A model generated the notes under the pieces. It was given only the letters and a program-made list of their open reading frames with translations, did no database searches and was not told the DNA's origin. Below are positions 37,732 through 49,832 of a stretch of 62,258 nucleotides of DNA, in pieces. Within the stretch, counting starts at the first letter, position 1, and each line of letters starts with the position of its first letter. The DNA comes from Ignavibacteriota bacterium (lineage in GTDB: Bacteria > Bacteroidota > Ignavibacteria > UBA10030 > UBA6906), in the NCBI GenBank assembly GCA_003158475.1, contig PMJR01000066.1, forward strand, positions 1 through 62,258, written 5' to 3'. The translations under genes were made by a program, and so were the position numbers.

Positions 37732-40566
37732 ATGACGCTACGGGGCACCCGGCCCGGAAGGAAAGCCGATCGCCGGAACGATCTCTTCACCGCGGAAATC
37801 CAGCTCCGGACTCTCGCCGCCCTCGGCGCACTGCGGAGCGACGGTGTCCCGCTTTCCCGTCTCCTCCGGCAACTTGCCGGAGTTCTGCGAAGGGAGACCG
37901 GATCCGGGTTCGTGTACATCCGGGCATCCGGCGCGCCGGGAAGAACCCCCGCGCTTTCGGCGGTCGCAGTGACTTCGCCCGGCCGCGCAGGCCTTCCCCC
38001 GGGCGAGCCGTTCCTCCTCTCCGGTGTCCGCCCGGGAAAAGTGCTCGTCGTATCCCCCGGGGTCCGGGGGAAGGTTGCGCGTCAGGTGCGGACGCTTGGC
38101 CTCATGAACCTGGTCGTCCTCCCTCTCCGCGTGGGGCGCCGCCTCCGGGGCGTGCTCGCCCTGGGGTCGCGGGAGAAATCTGTCGGGGGAGCGGCGGACC
38201 TCCGTTTCCTGCAGCATTGCGCACTCCAGGTTGCCGCGCTTCTGGCACAACGGGAAGAGCGCGAATTTATGAGGGATGCGGACGAGAAGTACCGTTCGCT
38301 TCGACTGGGGATGCCGGACACCCTCATCTTGCTGGATCCTCTTGACGGGAAGATCATCGATGCAAACCCGCAGGCCACCCGATTGACGGGATTCTCGCGC
38401 GGCCAGCTTACGGGGAAGACAGTCTTCAGCCTCCATACCCCTGCGGTGGCGGAAAAGCACCGCGCCGAGCTCAAACGGCTCCGGCGCGCCTTCACGCAGT
38501 ACGGCCCGATCGAGTTCCTGCGGCAGACGGGGAAGCCGGTTTCCGCCGAGATCAATGCCCGCCTCCTCGCGCTCGGGGGGAAGGCAATGATACTCTGCAT
38601 CGTGCGCGACATCAGCGAGCAGAAGAGGACGGAGGTGAAGCTCGCGGCGTCCGAGGAGCTCCTCCGCATCATCGTCGAAGGGACTCTGGACATGTTCTTT
38701 TATGTCCACGACACCGGCGGCGTCTTCACGTATCTCTCCCCCTCCGTGGGGAAGATCACGGGCTTTCCTCCCGAACACTGGGACTCCCGGTACAAGGATT
38801 TCCTGACGCCGAACCCGATCAACGACAGCGTCAGGGGATATGCGGACCGGGCGCTGAAGGAGGGGATCCCCGCACCCACATACACCTGCGAGGTGCGGCA
38901 CGCCGACGGGAGGCCCCTCCTCCTGGAGATCAACGAGAAACCGATTTTCAAGGAAGGGACGGTGATCGGCATCCAGGGGGTGGCGCGGGATATCACCGAA
39001 AGGAAACGGCTCGAAGAGGCGATACTCGAATCACGCGACAACCTGAACAGGATCCTCGACCAGACCCCGCTGGCAGTCACGGTGCTTGACGCGAGCGGCA
39101 ACCTCATCGATGTCAACGAAGCCTGGCTGCGCCTCTTCGGGGCCGCCGGGAGGGAGCTTGTCGTCGGGAAGTTGAATGTCTTCCATTCGCAGTTCATCAG
39201 GGGGACGGGTCTCGCGGACGGGTTCGCCGCGGTGTACAGGGGGGAGATCGTCGATGTCCCCGCGACCACCGTGGATCCCCGGAGCGCAGGGTCCGAGCTG
39301 CCCCTGAACGGCGTCGAACGGACCGTGCACGTGCGTATGTTCCCTGTGTTCGAGCGGAACGGGAAGCTCGTGAACGTTGTTGCGATGATGGAGGATGTGA
39401 CCGAGAGGCGCCGCCTCGAGGAACAACTCATTCAATCCCAGAAGATGGAGAGCATCGGGCTCCTCGCCGGAGGGATCGCCCACGACTTCAACAACATCCT
39501 GGGGGGGATCCTGGGATACGCGTCGTTCGTGAAGACGCAGGTGCCGAAGGAAGACAGGATCTATCCCCACCTGGAGACCATCGAGCGTTCCGCGCTGAGG
39601 GCGGCGGAGCTGACCTCGCAGCTCCTCGGGTTCGCCCGCGGAGGGAAGTACGTCGTCGGACCGCTCATCATCAATGATCTCGTCCGGGAGACTGCGGACC
39701 TCCTGAGGGGGACGATCGAGACGAACATCGCGATGACGACCGGTCTCGATGCTTCATCTCCCGTGATCGAGGCCGATGCCTCGCAGATGCAACAGGTATT
39801 GATGAATCTCTGTGTCAACGCAAGGGATGCGATGCCCGGCGGCGGGGAGCTGACGATAACGACGACGCGCCTCGACGCACCGGATGCTTTCCTCCGGTCG
39901 ATCCCGGAGGCAAGAGGAGGACGGTTCGTCCGCATTGAGATCGCCGATACCGGCATAGGGATCGAAAAGGCGATACGCGGAAAAATCTTCGATCCGTTCT
40001 TCACGACGAAGGAGAAGGGGAAGGGGACCGGGCTGGGACTGGCGACGGTCTACGGCATCGTGAAGAACCATAACGGGTTCATCAACGTCGAGAGCGAGAT
40101 CGGGTCGGGGACGACCTTTTCCGTCTATATCCCCGCCGTCGACAAGGTGGCTGCAAAGGTCCAGGAGGACGAGTCCCGCCCGCAGGGAGGCCAGGAGACG
40201 ATCCTCGTGGTGGACGACGAAGAGATGATACGGATGCTCGTGCGGGACATACTCGAGGAAATCGGTTACAACGTCCTCTCCGCAGCAGATGGCATCGAGG
40301 CGGTCGAGCTTTACAAGGAAAAGGACGGGGAGATAGATCTTGTGATACTCGACATGACGATGCCCGGGATGGGAGGGAGGGAGACGTTTGAGAAGCTTAA
40401 AGAGATGAATCCGAGCGTGCGCGCCATCCTCTCCACGGGCTATGCCGCGGACGAACGGGCGCGCCAGATGCTGGCCATGGGGGTGAAGGCATTCGTCCAG
40501 AAACCCTACCGGATTGACGACCTTGCCTCTGCCGTGCGCAAGACACTCGATTCCCCCGGAACCTAA
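37732..40566 (+). CDS. Hybrid sensor histidine kinase: GAF-like, three PAS, HisKA, HATPase_c, REC
   Basis: '[26 protein letters not shown]' H-box, '[46 protein letters not shown]', C-terminal '[28 protein letters not shown]...[13 protein letters not shown]...ILSTGYAAD'. Confidence 0.93.
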   Translation: MTLRGTRPGRKADRRNDLFTAEIQLRTLAALGALRSDGVPLSRLLRQLAGVLRRETGSGFVYIRASGAPGRTPALSAVAVTSPGRAGLPPGEPFLLSGVRPGKVLVVSPGVRGKVARQVRTLGLMNLVVLPLRVGRRLRGVLALGSREKSVGGAADLRFLQHCALQVAALLAQREEREFMRDADEKYRSLRLGMPDTLILLDPLDGKIIDANPQATRLTGFSRGQLTGKTVFSLHTPAVAEKHRAELKRLRRAFTQYGPIEFLRQTGKPVSAEINARLLALGGKAMILCIVRDISEQKRTEVKLAASEELLRIIVEGTLDMFFYVHDTGGVFTYLSPSVGKITGFPPEHWDSRYKDFLTPNPINDSVRGYADRALKEGIPAPTYTCEVRHADGRPLLLEINEKPIFKEGTVIGIQGVARDITERKRLEEAILESRDNLNRILDQTPLAVTVLDASGNLIDVNEAWLRLFGAAGRELVVGKLNVFHSQFIRGTGLADGFAAVYRGEIVDVPATTVDPRSAGSELPLNGVERTVHVRMFPVFERNGKLVNVVAMMEDVTERRRLEEQLIQSQKMESIGLLAGGIAHDFNNILGGILGYASFVKTQVPKEDRIYPHLETIERSALRAAELTSQLLGFARGGKYVVGPLIINDLVRETADLLRGTIETNIAMTTGLDASSPVIEADASQMQQVLMNLCVNARDAMPGGGELTITTTRLDAPDAFLRSIPEARGGRFVRIEIADTGIGIEKAIRGKIFDPFFTTKEKGKGTGLGLATVYGIVKNHNGFINVESEIGSGTTFSVYIPAVDKVAAKVQEDESRPQGGQETILVVDDEEMIRMLVRDILEEIGYNVLSAADGIEAVELYKEKDGEIDLVILDMTMPGMGGRETFEKLKEMNPSVRAILSTGYAADERARQMLAMGVKAFVQKPYRIDDLASAVRKTLDSPGT

Positions 40567-40580
40567 AGGAGGGGCGAGGC

Positions 40581-41564
40581 ATGGGAACAGAAAAACCGGT
40601 GGGAGTCGTGCTCCTGCAGCTCGGGGGCCCCGATTCGCTCTCGACGGTCGAGCCGTTTCTCTACAACCTGTTTTGCGACCCCGATATCATCGACCTCCCG
40701 CTGGCCTTTCTCTTCCGGCGCGCGCTGGCGAGGATCATTGCCAGGCGCCGCGCCCCGCGCGTCCGGCAGTTCTACGCACGGATTGGCGGCAGGTCTCCGA
40801 TTCTCAAGCTGACACTCCGGCAGGCTTCGGCTCTGGAACGGGCGCTGCGCCCCGCCCTCGACGCGCGGGTGGTGATCGCCATGCGCTACTGGCACCCGAT
40901 GACCGACGCGGCGATCGATTCGCTGGTCGCCGCCGGCGTCGAGAAGGTGGTACTCCTCCCGCTCTATCCGCAGTATTCGAGGACCACGACGGGTTCCAGC
41001 GTCCGGGAATGGGAGAGGGCGCTCCGGCGCAGGGGGCTCCGCCATTTCCTCGTCCGCACCGTCACGGAGTACTGCGAGCACCCGCTCTATGTCGCCGCTC
41101 TGGTGAGGAACATCGGCATCGCGCTGAGACGTGTTCCACCCGCCGACCGGACGGCCGTCCATCTGGTTTTCAGCGCTCACGGGACCCCGGTCAGCCTGGT
41201 GCGGAGGGGGGACCCGTACCAGGCACAGATCGTGAAGACCTATAATGCCGTGGTGCGGGAAGGGAAATTCGACTTGCCCCATCATCTCTGCTACCAGAGC
41301 AAGGTGGGACCGCAGCGCTGGCTCGAGCCATCCCTGGATGCGACGATCGATCGGCTCGCGCGGGAGCACGTGTCGCACCTGATCGTCATCCCGGTCGCTT
41401 TCGTGTCGGATCACTCGGAAACACTCTGGGAAATCAATATCGAGACGCGACAGGAGGCGCAGCGTCTCGGCATAAGGTATTTTGACATGTCTCCGGCGCT
41501 TCACACGGCTCCCCAGTACATCGCGGCCCTCAGAGATCTGGTCATGCAGAAAGCGACGCCGTGA
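40581..41564 (+). CDS. hemH: Ferrochelatase
   Basis: 'PVGVVLLQLGGPDSLSTVEPFLYNLFCDPDII', 'HLVFSAHGTPVSLV', 'HLIVIPVAFVSDHSETLWEINIE'. Confidence 0.96.
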   Translation: MGTEKPVGVVLLQLGGPDSLSTVEPFLYNLFCDPDIIDLPLAFLFRRALARIIARRRAPRVRQFYARIGGRSPILKLTLRQASALERALRPALDARVVIAMRYWHPMTDAAIDSLVAAGVEKVVLLPLYPQYSRTTTGSSVREWERALRRRGLRHFLVRTVTEYCEHPLYVAALVRNIGIALRRVPPADRTAVHLVFSAHGTPVSLVRRGDPYQAQIVKTYNAVVREGKFDLPHHLCYQSKVGPQRWLEPSLDATIDRLAREHVSHLIVIPVAFVSDHSETLWEINIETRQEAQRLGIRYFDMSPALHTAPQYIAALRDLVMQKATP

Positions 41565-43000
41565 CCGGACACAGGGACGTCGTCATCGTCGGTGCGGGTA
41601 TCTCCGGTCTCACGGTTGCATACTATCTCCGCCGCGCCGGAGTGAGCCTCACGGTCCTGGATCCCGGCGATGCGCCGGGAGGGACGATGCAGACGCTCAC
41701 GGACGGGGGCTGGATGGTGGAGACCGGGCCGAACAGCGCGCTGGAAACGACCCCCCTGTTCGGGGAAATGTTCGACGGACTCGGCATCACCGGGGAGCGG
41801 CTGTACGCCGAGCCTGCCGCCGACCGCCGGTACATACTCAGGGACGGCGTCCTCCACCCGCTCCCGATGTCGCCGGGGGCGTTCGTCAGGTCGTCTCTCT
41901 GGTCCGTGGCAGGGAAACTGCGTCTCATGAAAGAACCATTCGTGGGCCGGGCGACGGAAGAGGAGACGGTTGCGCAGTTTGTTCGCCGCCGTCTCGGGGA
42001 GGAGTTCCTGGACTACGCGATCAACCCGTTTGTCGCCGGCGTGTATGCGGGAGATCCCGCGGCGCTCAGTGTACGGGCGGCATTTCCGAAGCTTTACGCG
42101 CTCGAGGAACGGTACGGGGGACTCATCCGGGGGATGGTGCGGGGGGCAGGCGAGCGGAGGAAACGGGCCGAGAAGGCAAAAGACAGGGCGCGGATGTTTT
42201 CGTTCAGGGAGGGGATGCAGACGTTCCCGATGGCACTCGGACGATCGCTCGGGGATGAACTCCGTCTGAAGTGCACGGTGACCTCGGTGGAGCGGAAGAC
42301 CCGCCCCGCGGGGACGCCGGAGTTTCTCGTCCGTTACAGGCGGGAGGGGGACCCGGGCTCGCTTGGGGCTGCGGCGGTGGTGCTGGCGGTGCCGGCGTAC
42401 ATCGCGGGGAATTTCGTCCGCCCATTTTCGGAGTCTCTTGCCGCGGCGCTCGAAGGCATTTTCTATCCGCCGGTCGCGGAGGTTTTCCTCGGGTTTCCCG
42501 CCTCTGCCATGGGACGTCCGCTCGACGGTTTCGGGTACCTGATCCCGGCCCGGGAGGAAAGAAAGATACTCGGAACGATCTGGTCTTCCGCACTCTTTCC
42601 CGGCAGGGCCCCGGCGGGTCATGTCGCTCTGACGACATTCGTGGGGGGAGCGAGGCAGCCGTTGGTTGCGGGACTGGGAGACAATGCACTGACAGAGATT
42701 GTCGCCTCGGAGATCCGTTCCCTCATGGCCGTACACGGGGATCCGGTGTACGCGAAGATCATACGCTGGGAGAAGGCCATCCCCCAGTACAACCTCGGCC
42801 ATCTCGCGCTCGTGGAGGAGATCGGGGGTCTCGAACGGCGGGTCCCGGGGCTGTACCTCTGCGGGAACTACCGCGGGGGGATTGCAGTCGGAGACTGCCT
42901 CGCGAGCGGGGAGAGATTGGCCCGCCGTATTGCCGGCGAAATGCGAAATTCTCCTTTCGGGAGCCCCGCACGAACGGCGGGGGACGGGAGGGATCAATAA
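41561..43000 (+). CDS. hemG: Protoporphyrinogen/coproporphyrinogen oxidase (HemY/PPOX type)
   Basis: GTG start; '[65 protein letters not shown]'; overlaps hemH stop. Confidence 0.93.
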   Translation: MTGHRDVVIVGAGISGLTVAYYLRRAGVSLTVLDPGDAPGGTMQTLTDGGWMVETGPNSALETTPLFGEMFDGLGITGERLYAEPAADRRYILRDGVLHPLPMSPGAFVRSSLWSVAGKLRLMKEPFVGRATEEETVAQFVRRRLGEEFLDYAINPFVAGVYAGDPAALSVRAAFPKLYALEERYGGLIRGMVRGAGERRKRAEKAKDRARMFSFREGMQTFPMALGRSLGDELRLKCTVTSVERKTRPAGTPEFLVRYRREGDPGSLGAAAVVLAVPAYIAGNFVRPFSESLAAALEGIFYPPVAEVFLGFPASAMGRPLDGFGYLIPAREERKILGTIWSSALFPGRAPAGHVALTTFVGGARQPLVAGLGDNALTEIVASEIRSLMAVHGDPVYAKIIRWEKAIPQYNLGHLALVEEIGGLERRVPGLYLCGNYRGGIAVGDCLASGERLARRIAGEMRNSPFGSPARTAGDGRDQ

Positions 43001-43019
43001 CAAGCATGAAGGTGCACAG

Positions 43020-44024
43020 ATGAATACCGTCGAAACAAACGTCGCTTCGTTCCCGGTGGCACGGCTCCGCCGGCTCCGTATGACGGAGACACTGCGGGGC
43101 ATGGTCCGTGAAACCCACCTGAGCCCGGACGATCTCATCTATCCGCTCTTCGTCGTCCCGGGATCGAATGTAAAAAAAGAGGTTTCTTCGATGCCGGGGG
43201 TCTACCAGATGTCCGTGGACCAGATCGTCCGTGAATGCGCCGATGTCCATGCGCTCGGGATCCCCGCCGTGATATTCTTCGGCATACCGGAGGAGAAGGA
43301 CGAAGTCGGCTCCGGTGCCTACGATACTCACGGCGTCGTCCAAGAGGCGCTCAGGGCCGTGAAAAAGGAGGTCCCGGACCTTTTCCTCATCACCGACGTC
43401 TGCCTCTGTGAGTATACATCCCACGGGCACTGCGGGATCGTCCGGGGGAACGAGATCGTGAACGACGAATCCGTCGAACTCCTCGCCCGCGAGGCGCTCT
43501 CGCACGCCGAGGCGGGAGCCGATATGGTCGCCCCTTCGGACATGTTCGACGGCAGGGTTGGCGCGATCCGGCGGGCGCTGGATGAGCATGATTTCCGGAA
43601 CATCCCCATCATGTCTTATGCGGCGAAGTACGCGTCCGGTTTCTACGGCCCATTCAGGGAGGCGGCGGAGAGCACACCGAAATTCGGCGACAGGCGCTCC
43701 CACCAGATGGATCCGGCAAATTCCGACGAAGCGATCAGGGAGGTGGCACAGGACATCGCCGAGGGGGCGGACATTGTCATGGTGAAACCGGCGTTGCCTT
43801 ATCTCGACGTGCTCTACAGAGTGAAGCAGCAGTTCGGGATGCCGACCGCGGCATACAACGTCAGCGGCGAATACGCCATGGTCAAGGCGGCCGCACGTCT
43901 GGGGTGGATAGACGAAGAGCGCGTCATGATGGAGATGCTCACCGGGATCAAACGGGCGGGGGCCGACCTGATACTCACGTACTTCGCGAAGGCCGCGGCG
44001 GGTCTCCTCAGGAGGAAGCGGTGA
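43020..44024 (+). CDS. hemB: Delta-aminolevulinic acid dehydratase (porphobilinogen synthase), Cys-containing zinc type
   Basis: '[16 protein letters not shown]', '[18 protein letters not shown]', '[38 protein letters not shown]'. Confidence 0.97.
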   Translation: MNTVETNVASFPVARLRRLRMTETLRGMVRETHLSPDDLIYPLFVVPGSNVKKEVSSMPGVYQMSVDQIVRECADVHALGIPAVIFFGIPEEKDEVGSGAYDTHGVVQEALRAVKKEVPDLFLITDVCLCEYTSHGHCGIVRGNEIVNDESVELLAREALSHAEAGADMVAPSDMFDGRVGAIRRALDEHDFRNIPIMSYAAKYASGFYGPFREAAESTPKFGDRRSHQMDPANSDEAIREVAQDIAEGADIVMVKPALPYLDVLYRVKQQFGMPTAAYNVSGEYAMVKAAARLGWIDEERVMMEMLTGIKRAGADLILTYFAKAAAGLLRRKR

Positions 44025-45331
44025 CGGGTGACGTGAAGACCCGGAGATCCGATGCGCTGTTCGCGCGCGCGCTGGAGCTGATTCCCGGAGGGGTCAACTC
44101 ACCCGTCCGTGCATTCCGCTCCGTCGGGTGCTCCCCGCGTTTCATCACGAAGGCGGAAGGTGCACGCCTCTGGGATGAGGACGGCAACGAGTACATCGAC
44201 TATGTGGGTTCATGGGGACCGATGATACTCGGCCACGCGCACCCGCGGGTGATCGGTGCGGTGATCCGTGCCGCTGCTTCGGGGACCAGTTTCGGCGCAC
44301 CGACGGGGCTCGAAGTGAGAATGGCGGAATTGATAACGCGGCTCGTCCCTTCCGTGGAGATGGTCCGGATGGTGAACTCCGGCACCGAGGCGACGATGAG
44401 CGCGGTCCGCCTCTCACGGGCGTACACCGGGCGTGAGAAGATCATAAAGTTCGAGGGGTGCTATCACGGTCACGCCGACGCGTTCCTTATCAAGGCGGGT
44501 TCCGGCGCGATGACGATGAGTGTTCCCGACAGCCCGGGGGTCCCCGCGGGAGTCGCGGCACAGACGCTCACGGCCCGCTTCAACGACCTGGATTCCGTGG
44601 CGGCGCTCCTGGGGCTCCACCGCCGTGAGGTGGCGGCACTCATTGTCGAGCCCGTTGTCGGGAACATGGGGTGCGTCCCTCCGGAACCCGGATTCCTGGA
44701 GGGACTGCGACGTCTCTGCACGGAAGAAGGCGTCGTTCTCATTTTCGACGAGGTGATGACCGGATTCCGGCTTGCCCTCGGGGGAGCGCAGCAGCTTTAC
44801 GGGGTGAGGCCCGACCTGACGACACTCGGGAAGATCATCGGCGGGGGGATGCCTGTCGGCGCATACGGCGGGAAACGTGAGATCATGACGATGATCGCGC
44901 CGGCCGGACCGGTCTACCAGGCGGGGACGCTCTCGGGGAATCCGCTTGCAATGACCGCCGGGCTCGAGACACTGACAATCCTGGCCGGGGACCCCGGCCT
45001 CTACGATCAGCTGGAACGGAAATCACGGCGGCTGGCGGAGGGGATTGCCCGGACGATCGACTCGCTCGGGTTGCCGCTGACGCAGAACCGCGTGGGTTCC
45101 ATGTCCACGCTCTTCTTTACCCCCGGACGTGTCATCGACTATGCGGGAGCGCTCAAGGCGGACACAAAGCGCTTCGGTGTGTACTTCCGTGAGATGCTCC
45201 GCCGGGGGATCTACCTGGCTCCCTCACAGTACGAAGCAGGCTTCATGTCGGTCGCGCACACGGACGAGGATATCGACAGGACGATCGACGCGAACCGCGA
45301 GGCGCTCACAGCCGCATTCACCACAAAGTAA
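44021..45331 (+). CDS. hemL: Glutamate-1-semialdehyde 2,1-aminomutase
   Basis: GTG start overlapping hemB stop; '[20 protein letters not shown]', '[19 protein letters not shown]', '[23 protein letters not shown]'. Confidence 0.97.
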   Translation: MTGDVKTRRSDALFARALELIPGGVNSPVRAFRSVGCSPRFITKAEGARLWDEDGNEYIDYVGSWGPMILGHAHPRVIGAVIRAAASGTSFGAPTGLEVRMAELITRLVPSVEMVRMVNSGTEATMSAVRLSRAYTGREKIIKFEGCYHGHADAFLIKAGSGAMTMSVPDSPGVPAGVAAQTLTARFNDLDSVAALLGLHRREVAALIVEPVVGNMGCVPPEPGFLEGLRRLCTEEGVVLIFDEVMTGFRLALGGAQQLYGVRPDLTTLGKIIGGGMPVGAYGGKREIMTMIAPAGPVYQAGTLSGNPLAMTAGLETLTILAGDPGLYDQLERKSRRLAEGIARTIDSLGLPLTQNRVGSMSTLFFTPGRVIDYAGALKADTKRFGVYFREMLRRGIYLAPSQYEAGFMSVAHTDEDIDRTIDANREALTAAFTTK

Positions 45332-45341
45332 AAGGAGGCGC

Positions 45342-45821
45342 ATGTTTACACTGACCTGCGGATCCTACAAGATCGGAGGGGAGATCCCGGTGAAGTACGC
45401 ACATCGCCCGATCCCCGGGGCGGAGAACATCTCCCCGGCATTCAGCTGGGAGGATCCTCCGCCGGGCACCAGGTCCTTTGCTCTCTCGATCGTGGACCCC
45501 CATCCCGTGGCGAACAACTGGGTCCACTGGTTTATCATCGACATTCCCTTCCAGGAGCGATCGCTGGGGGAGGGTGCGTCCGGGACGGGGAGGCTTCCCT
45601 CGGGAGCAAAGGAACTTCTCAACTCGTACAACGAGAAGGGCTACGGAGGACCCGCACCGCCGAAGGGTTCGGGGTCACACCCGTACGTCGCCACGCTGTA
45701 TGCTCTCGATACTCCCTCGCTCCCTCTCGGGAAAGACACGGTTCTTTCGGCGTTCCTGAGGACGATCGAAGGGAAGAGCATCGCCGAGGCCTCCCTGACG
45801 GCGTACCACGAGCGGAAGTGA
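45342..45821 (+). CDS. YbhB/YbcL-family PEBP (Raf kinase inhibitor-like) protein
   Basis: 'AENISPAFSWEDPPPGTRSFALSIVDPHPVANNWVHWFIIDIP...YNEKGYGGPAPPKGSGSHPYVATLYALD'. Confidence 0.92.
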   Translation: MFTLTCGSYKIGGEIPVKYAHRPIPGAENISPAFSWEDPPPGTRSFALSIVDPHPVANNWVHWFIIDIPFQERSLGEGASGTGRLPSGAKELLNSYNEKGYGGPAPPKGSGSHPYVATLYALDTPSLPLGKDTVLSAFLRTIEGKSIAEASLTAYHERK

Positions 45822-45843
45822 GCTGCTCATTGCGCGGTGTCTT

Positions 45844-46959
45844 TTACAGCATTCCCCCGACATATTGCGCAATCGCCGGCGACGCCGTCAGGCCGGGAGA
45901 TTCTATCCCTATCAGGTTGATGAACCCCGGGAGTCCCCGCTCACTCTCCTCCCGTATCACGAAGTCTCTCGGCGGCTCCCCCGGTCCCTGCAGCTTCGGA
46001 CGGATCCCGCTCATGTCTGGAGTGAGGTCTTCGTCACGGACATGCGGGAGTAACCGGCGGACGGAAGCGCCGAAGGCGCCCCGTTTCTTTTCGTCGACGC
46101 GGTAGTCCAGCACGCGACCCTCCTGGTACTCGATGTCCGGGCCGAACTTCAGGCGTCCCCCGAGGTCCACGACCGCATGGACGCCCAGCGTTTCATTGGT
46201 CGGGACCGGGTAGACGAGCCGGCTCACGCATCCGCTCAATGATGCCGGCAGGGCGAAATAGCATCCCCTGCTGTAGTGGAGCCGGTACCCTTCCCCATCC
46301 ACGTCGATGCCGGCAAGCGCGGCGATCGTGTCGGACTCCAGTCCGGCTGCGTTGATGACGCGTTCCGACGTGATCGTGGAGTACTCCCCCCCCTCACTGA
46401 CAGTGATCAGGTAGTCGTTGGAACGGCGTTCCACCCCGACAACGGTGCAGTGCGTCTGCACCTCGGCTCCCTGGTCCTTCGCTGTTCTGTAAAAGAAATC
46501 CATGAGTCCGTGCGCGCTGATGATCCCCGTATCCGGAGAGAAGAGGCCGCCGACGGTGACGATCTGCGGCTCCAGGGCAAGGACTTCCGCGGCGGTCATC
46601 ACGCGGAGCGAGACCCCGTTCTCCGATCCGAGAGCGCGGAGCCGGTGGAGTTCCCCTTCCTCCGATGGACGTGTGGCGGTGATGATCTTTGTGATCCGCC
46701 TGTGGGGAATGCCGTGGCGGCCGCAGATTTCATACAGGAGACGGTTTCCCTCGACGCAGAGCCGTGCCTTCAGCGAACCGTTGGCGTAATAAATTCCCGC
46801 GTGGATGACCTCGCTGTTGCGGCTCGAGGTCTCCTGACCGTACTTCGGATTCCTCTCCAGGAGGTACAGAGGTGCGTGGCGCCGGGAAAGCTCTGCGGCG
46901 ATCGCAAGGCCGACCGCACCACCGCCTATGACTGTGAGAGCGGCATCCGGCATGTTCAA
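45844..46959 (-). CDS. FAD-dependent oxidoreductase, L-2-hydroxyglutarate oxidase (LhgO)-like
   Basis: 'LTVIGGGAVGLAIAAELSRRHAPLYLLERNPKYGQETSSRNSEVIHAGIYYANGSLKARLCVEGNRLLYE'. Confidence 0.85.
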   Translation of the reverse strand: MNMPDAALTVIGGGAVGLAIAAELSRRHAPLYLLERNPKYGQETSSRNSEVIHAGIYYANGSLKARLCVEGNRLLYEICGRHGIPHRRITKIITATRPSEEGELHRLRALGSENGVSLRVMTAAEVLALEPQIVTVGGLFSPDTGIISAHGLMDFFYRTAKDQGAEVQTHCTVVGVERRSNDYLITVSEGGEYSTITSERVINAAGLESDTIAALAGIDVDGEGYRLHYSRGCYFALPASLSGCVSRLVYPVPTNETLGVHAVVDLGGRLKFGPDIEYQEGRVLDYRVDEKKRGAFGASVRRLLPHVRDEDLTPDMSGIRPKLQGPGEPPRDFVIREESERGLPGFINLIGIESPGLTASPAIAQYVGGML

Positions 46960-47862
46960 TTACTCCACGATGTGCGGTGATTCCACAAGGACCCAGGTCT
47001 TGTCCGGCACGGTGCCCGCGGCGCGGAAGAAGTCCGCCGTGTCCCTCTTCCTGGAGTTGACCCTGACCCTGAGTCCCGCGGAATAGAGCAGGAGGGGGAT
47101 GTCGTTTTTCGAGTCGCTCGCCACCAAAAGGGGGATGAGGTCCGTGTGACGCCGGAGGGCGTCGATTTTGCCGGTGCGTATGGGGACAGGCTCCTCTGCC
47201 CGGTCCGTCAGGAGTCCGTCACGCACTTCCAGATCGATCCCGATGATCCGGTCCGGGGGTATGCCGAAGCGCCGGAACACCGGCACGACGCTCCATTTGT
47301 TGCTCCCTGTGACGACCCAGATGTCGAATTTCCGTTCCGTGAGCGCGCCGATCAGTTCCACGGATTCCCGGATGAACCTGGCGCCGCGGGAAAGATCGCG
47401 CCCGCCGAGCCGCCTGATCCCGATCGGCGAGGAGATCTCATCCTCGAACGTTGCGTCCGCCAGCGCGTGCACTTCCGCCGGCGTGTATCCCGCAAAAAGG
47501 CGGACGATGTCGGCGCAGGCCTTGACCACCGCCCCCGAGGCGATCTGGTCGAAATACCGCGAGAGAAGAATCTCCGCGAATCTGGGGTACGCAGGACTCC
47601 CCGCCCGCTCGGCGGGAACAAGTGCCGCCAGTTCCTCGTACAGGCTCCCGAGTTCCCCGCGCCGGGGATGATCCGGCCAAACCAGGGCGGGAGACCGCCG
47701 GAAATGAAAATGCTCGATTTGGCGGTAGAACATCGCCTCCCCCATATCCCCGTGAACCACCGTCCCGTCACAGTCAAAAACAGCGACGGGGCGGGGGCCC
47801 TGATCGTGGTTCAGGTGTCCGGCGAGGAATGCCGCGACGGCGGGGTCTGTCAGTATGGACAT
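46960..47862 (-). CDS. HAD-family (phosphoserine phosphatase-like) hydrolase
   Basis: 'VAVFDCDGTVVHGDMGEAMFYRQ', 'KFDIWVVTGSNKWSVVPVFRRFGI', 'PLLVASDSKNDIPLLLYSAG'. Confidence 0.8.
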   Translation of the reverse strand: MSILTDPAVAAFLAGHLNHDQGPRPVAVFDCDGTVVHGDMGEAMFYRQIEHFHFRRSPALVWPDHPRRGELGSLYEELAALVPAERAGSPAYPRFAEILLSRYFDQIASGAVVKACADIVRLFAGYTPAEVHALADATFEDEISSPIGIRRLGGRDLSRGARFIRESVELIGALTERKFDIWVVTGSNKWSVVPVFRRFGIPPDRIIGIDLEVRDGLLTDRAEEPVPIRTGKIDALRRHTDLIPLLVASDSKNDIPLLLYSAGLRVRVNSRKRDTADFFRAAGTVPDKTWVLVESPHIVE

Positions 47863-47918
47863 GTCGTGTGAGAGAGACGTTCCCCTCAAAATACGAAGGG
47901 AGGGGCGGAAGAGCAACA

Positions 47919-47947
47919 TTGCAACTCACCGGCGAAAGAAGTATATT
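47919..47947 (+). promoter_or_regulatory. Putative sigma70-type promoter for lepA (TTGCAA-N17-TATATT)
   Basis: TTGCAA 47919-47924 and TATATT 47942-47947, about 80 bp before ATG 48025. Confidence 0.55.
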
Positions 47948-48024
47948 GATCCATGACGTGTGCCCGACCGAGCAAGTCCGCCCCGCTTTCCCCGGGACGG
48001 ATTTTCTGTTATTGACGATACCGC

Positions 48025-49824
48025 ATGAACGCGATCCGGAATTTCTGCATCATCGCCCATATTGATCACGGCAAGTCGACGATCGCCGACCGCCTTCTCG
48101 AGCGGACCGGCACGATCACGCCCCGCGAGATGAAGTTCAACCAGGTCCTTGACGACATGGACCTCGAACAGGAACGCGGGATCACGATCAAGCTGCACGC
48201 CATCCAGATGCACTACGCGGCGAAGGACGGATCCTCCTACACGCTGAATCTCATCGACACGCCGGGACACGTCGATTTTTCCTACGAAGTCTCCCGGTCA
48301 CTCGCCGCCTGTGAAGGGGCCATACTGGTCGTGGATGCGTCGCAGGGTGTGGAAGCACAGACCATAAGCAACCTGTACCTTGCGATCGACGCGGGACTCG
48401 AGATCATCCCCGTCATCAACAAGATCGACCTGCCGAGCGCGACGATCGACGCCGTCAAAGGGCAGATCAGGGATCTGATCGGCTGCCGCGACGACGAGAT
48501 CATCCTGGCGAGCGCGAAGGCCAACATCGGCATCGACGAAATACTGGAGGCGGTTGTCGGCCGCATCGCATCCCCCGCGGGGGATCCTGCCCGGCCCCTC
48601 CGCGCCCTGATATTCGATTCGGTGTTCGACGCCTACCGCGGGTCGGTCGTGTACATCCGCGTTGTCGAAGGGACGCTCCGGGAGGGGGACAGGATCATGT
48701 TCTTCCACACGGGGAAACCTTTCGACGCCGAGGAGGTGGGGGTCCTGGAGATGAAGCGGCTCCGGACGGGGGAGCTGGCCGCAGGGAACGTGGGGTACCT
48801 CATCGCCGGGGTGAGGGACGTCCATGACACCAAAGTCGGCGACACGGTCACCTCGGCGGCGCACCCGGCAGAGAGTGCGCTCCCGGGATACAAGGAAGTG
48901 AAACCGATGGTCTTCAGCGGCGTGTACCCGACGAATGCCGAAGACTTCGAGGACCTCCGGAGCGCGATCGCAAAGCTGCAGCTCAACGACTCCTCGCTCG
49001 TCTACCAGCCGGAAACATCGACGGCGCTCGGGTTCGGATTCCGGTGCGGTTTTCTCGGCCTGCTCCACATGGAGATCGTCCAGGAACGGCTCGAGCGCGA
49101 ATACAACCAGAACATCATCAACACCGTGCCCAATGTGGAATACCGGGTGACACGGACAGGAGGTGACGTCGTTCTCGTGGACAACCCGTCCACCATGCCG
49201 CCCCTGGGCGAAGTCGCCATGGTGGAGGAACCGTACGTCAAGGCGCAGATCATCGTCCCGGTGGAATATGTCGGGAACATCATGAAGCTCTGCATGGACC
49301 GCCGGGGGGTGTACCGGAACACGACCTACCTCGATCCCACGCGGGCGGACATCGCATACGACATGCCCCTGAGCGAGATCATATTTGATTTTTATGATAA
49401 ATTGAAATCGACGAGCCGGGGGTATGCATCGTTCGACTATGACCTCCTGGATTTCCGCGAATCGGACCTCGTCAAACTCGACATCCTCCTCAACGGGGAG
49501 TCTGTCGATGCGTTCTCGTGCATCGTGCACCGGGACAAGGCGCACGACTGGGGGAAGAAGCTCTGTGTGAAACTGCGCAAACTGATACCGAGGCAGATGT
49601 TCGAGGTGGCCATCCAGGCGGCGATCGGCAGCAAGGTCGTCGCGCGAGAGTCGATTTCCGCGATGCGAAAGAACGTGCTGGCGAAATGCTATGGGGGCGA
49701 CATCTCCCGCAAGCGGAAGCTCCTGGAGAAACAAAAAGAAGGAAAAAAGCGTATGAAGCAGGTGGGGCGCGTCGAAATTCCCCAGGAAGCGTTCCTGGCG
49801 GTTCTCTCAATGGAAGACGAATAA
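48025..49824 (+). CDS. lepA: Elongation factor 4 (LepA)
   Basis: [31 protein letters not shown]...'[25 protein letters not shown]...[38 protein letters not shown]'. Confidence 0.98.
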   Translation: MNAIRNFCIIAHIDHGKSTIADRLLERTGTITPREMKFNQVLDDMDLEQERGITIKLHAIQMHYAAKDGSSYTLNLIDTPGHVDFSYEVSRSLAACEGAILVVDASQGVEAQTISNLYLAIDAGLEIIPVINKIDLPSATIDAVKGQIRDLIGCRDDEIILASAKANIGIDEILEAVVGRIASPAGDPARPLRALIFDSVFDAYRGSVVYIRVVEGTLREGDRIMFFHTGKPFDAEEVGVLEMKRLRTGELAAGNVGYLIAGVRDVHDTKVGDTVTSAAHPAESALPGYKEVKPMVFSGVYPTNAEDFEDLRSAIAKLQLNDSSLVYQPETSTALGFGFRCGFLGLLHMEIVQERLEREYNQNIINTVPNVEYRVTRTGGDVVLVDNPSTMPPLGEVAMVEEPYVKAQIIVPVEYVGNIMKLCMDRRGVYRNTTYLDPTRADIAYDMPLSEIIFDFYDKLKSTSRGYASFDYDLLDFRESDLVKLDILLNGESVDAFSCIVHRDKAHDWGKKLCVKLRKLIPRQMFEVAIQAAIGSKVVARESISAMRKNVLAKCYGGDISRKRKLLEKQKEGKKRMKQVGRVEIPQEAFLAVLSMEDE

Positions 49825-49832
49825 GGAGGCCC

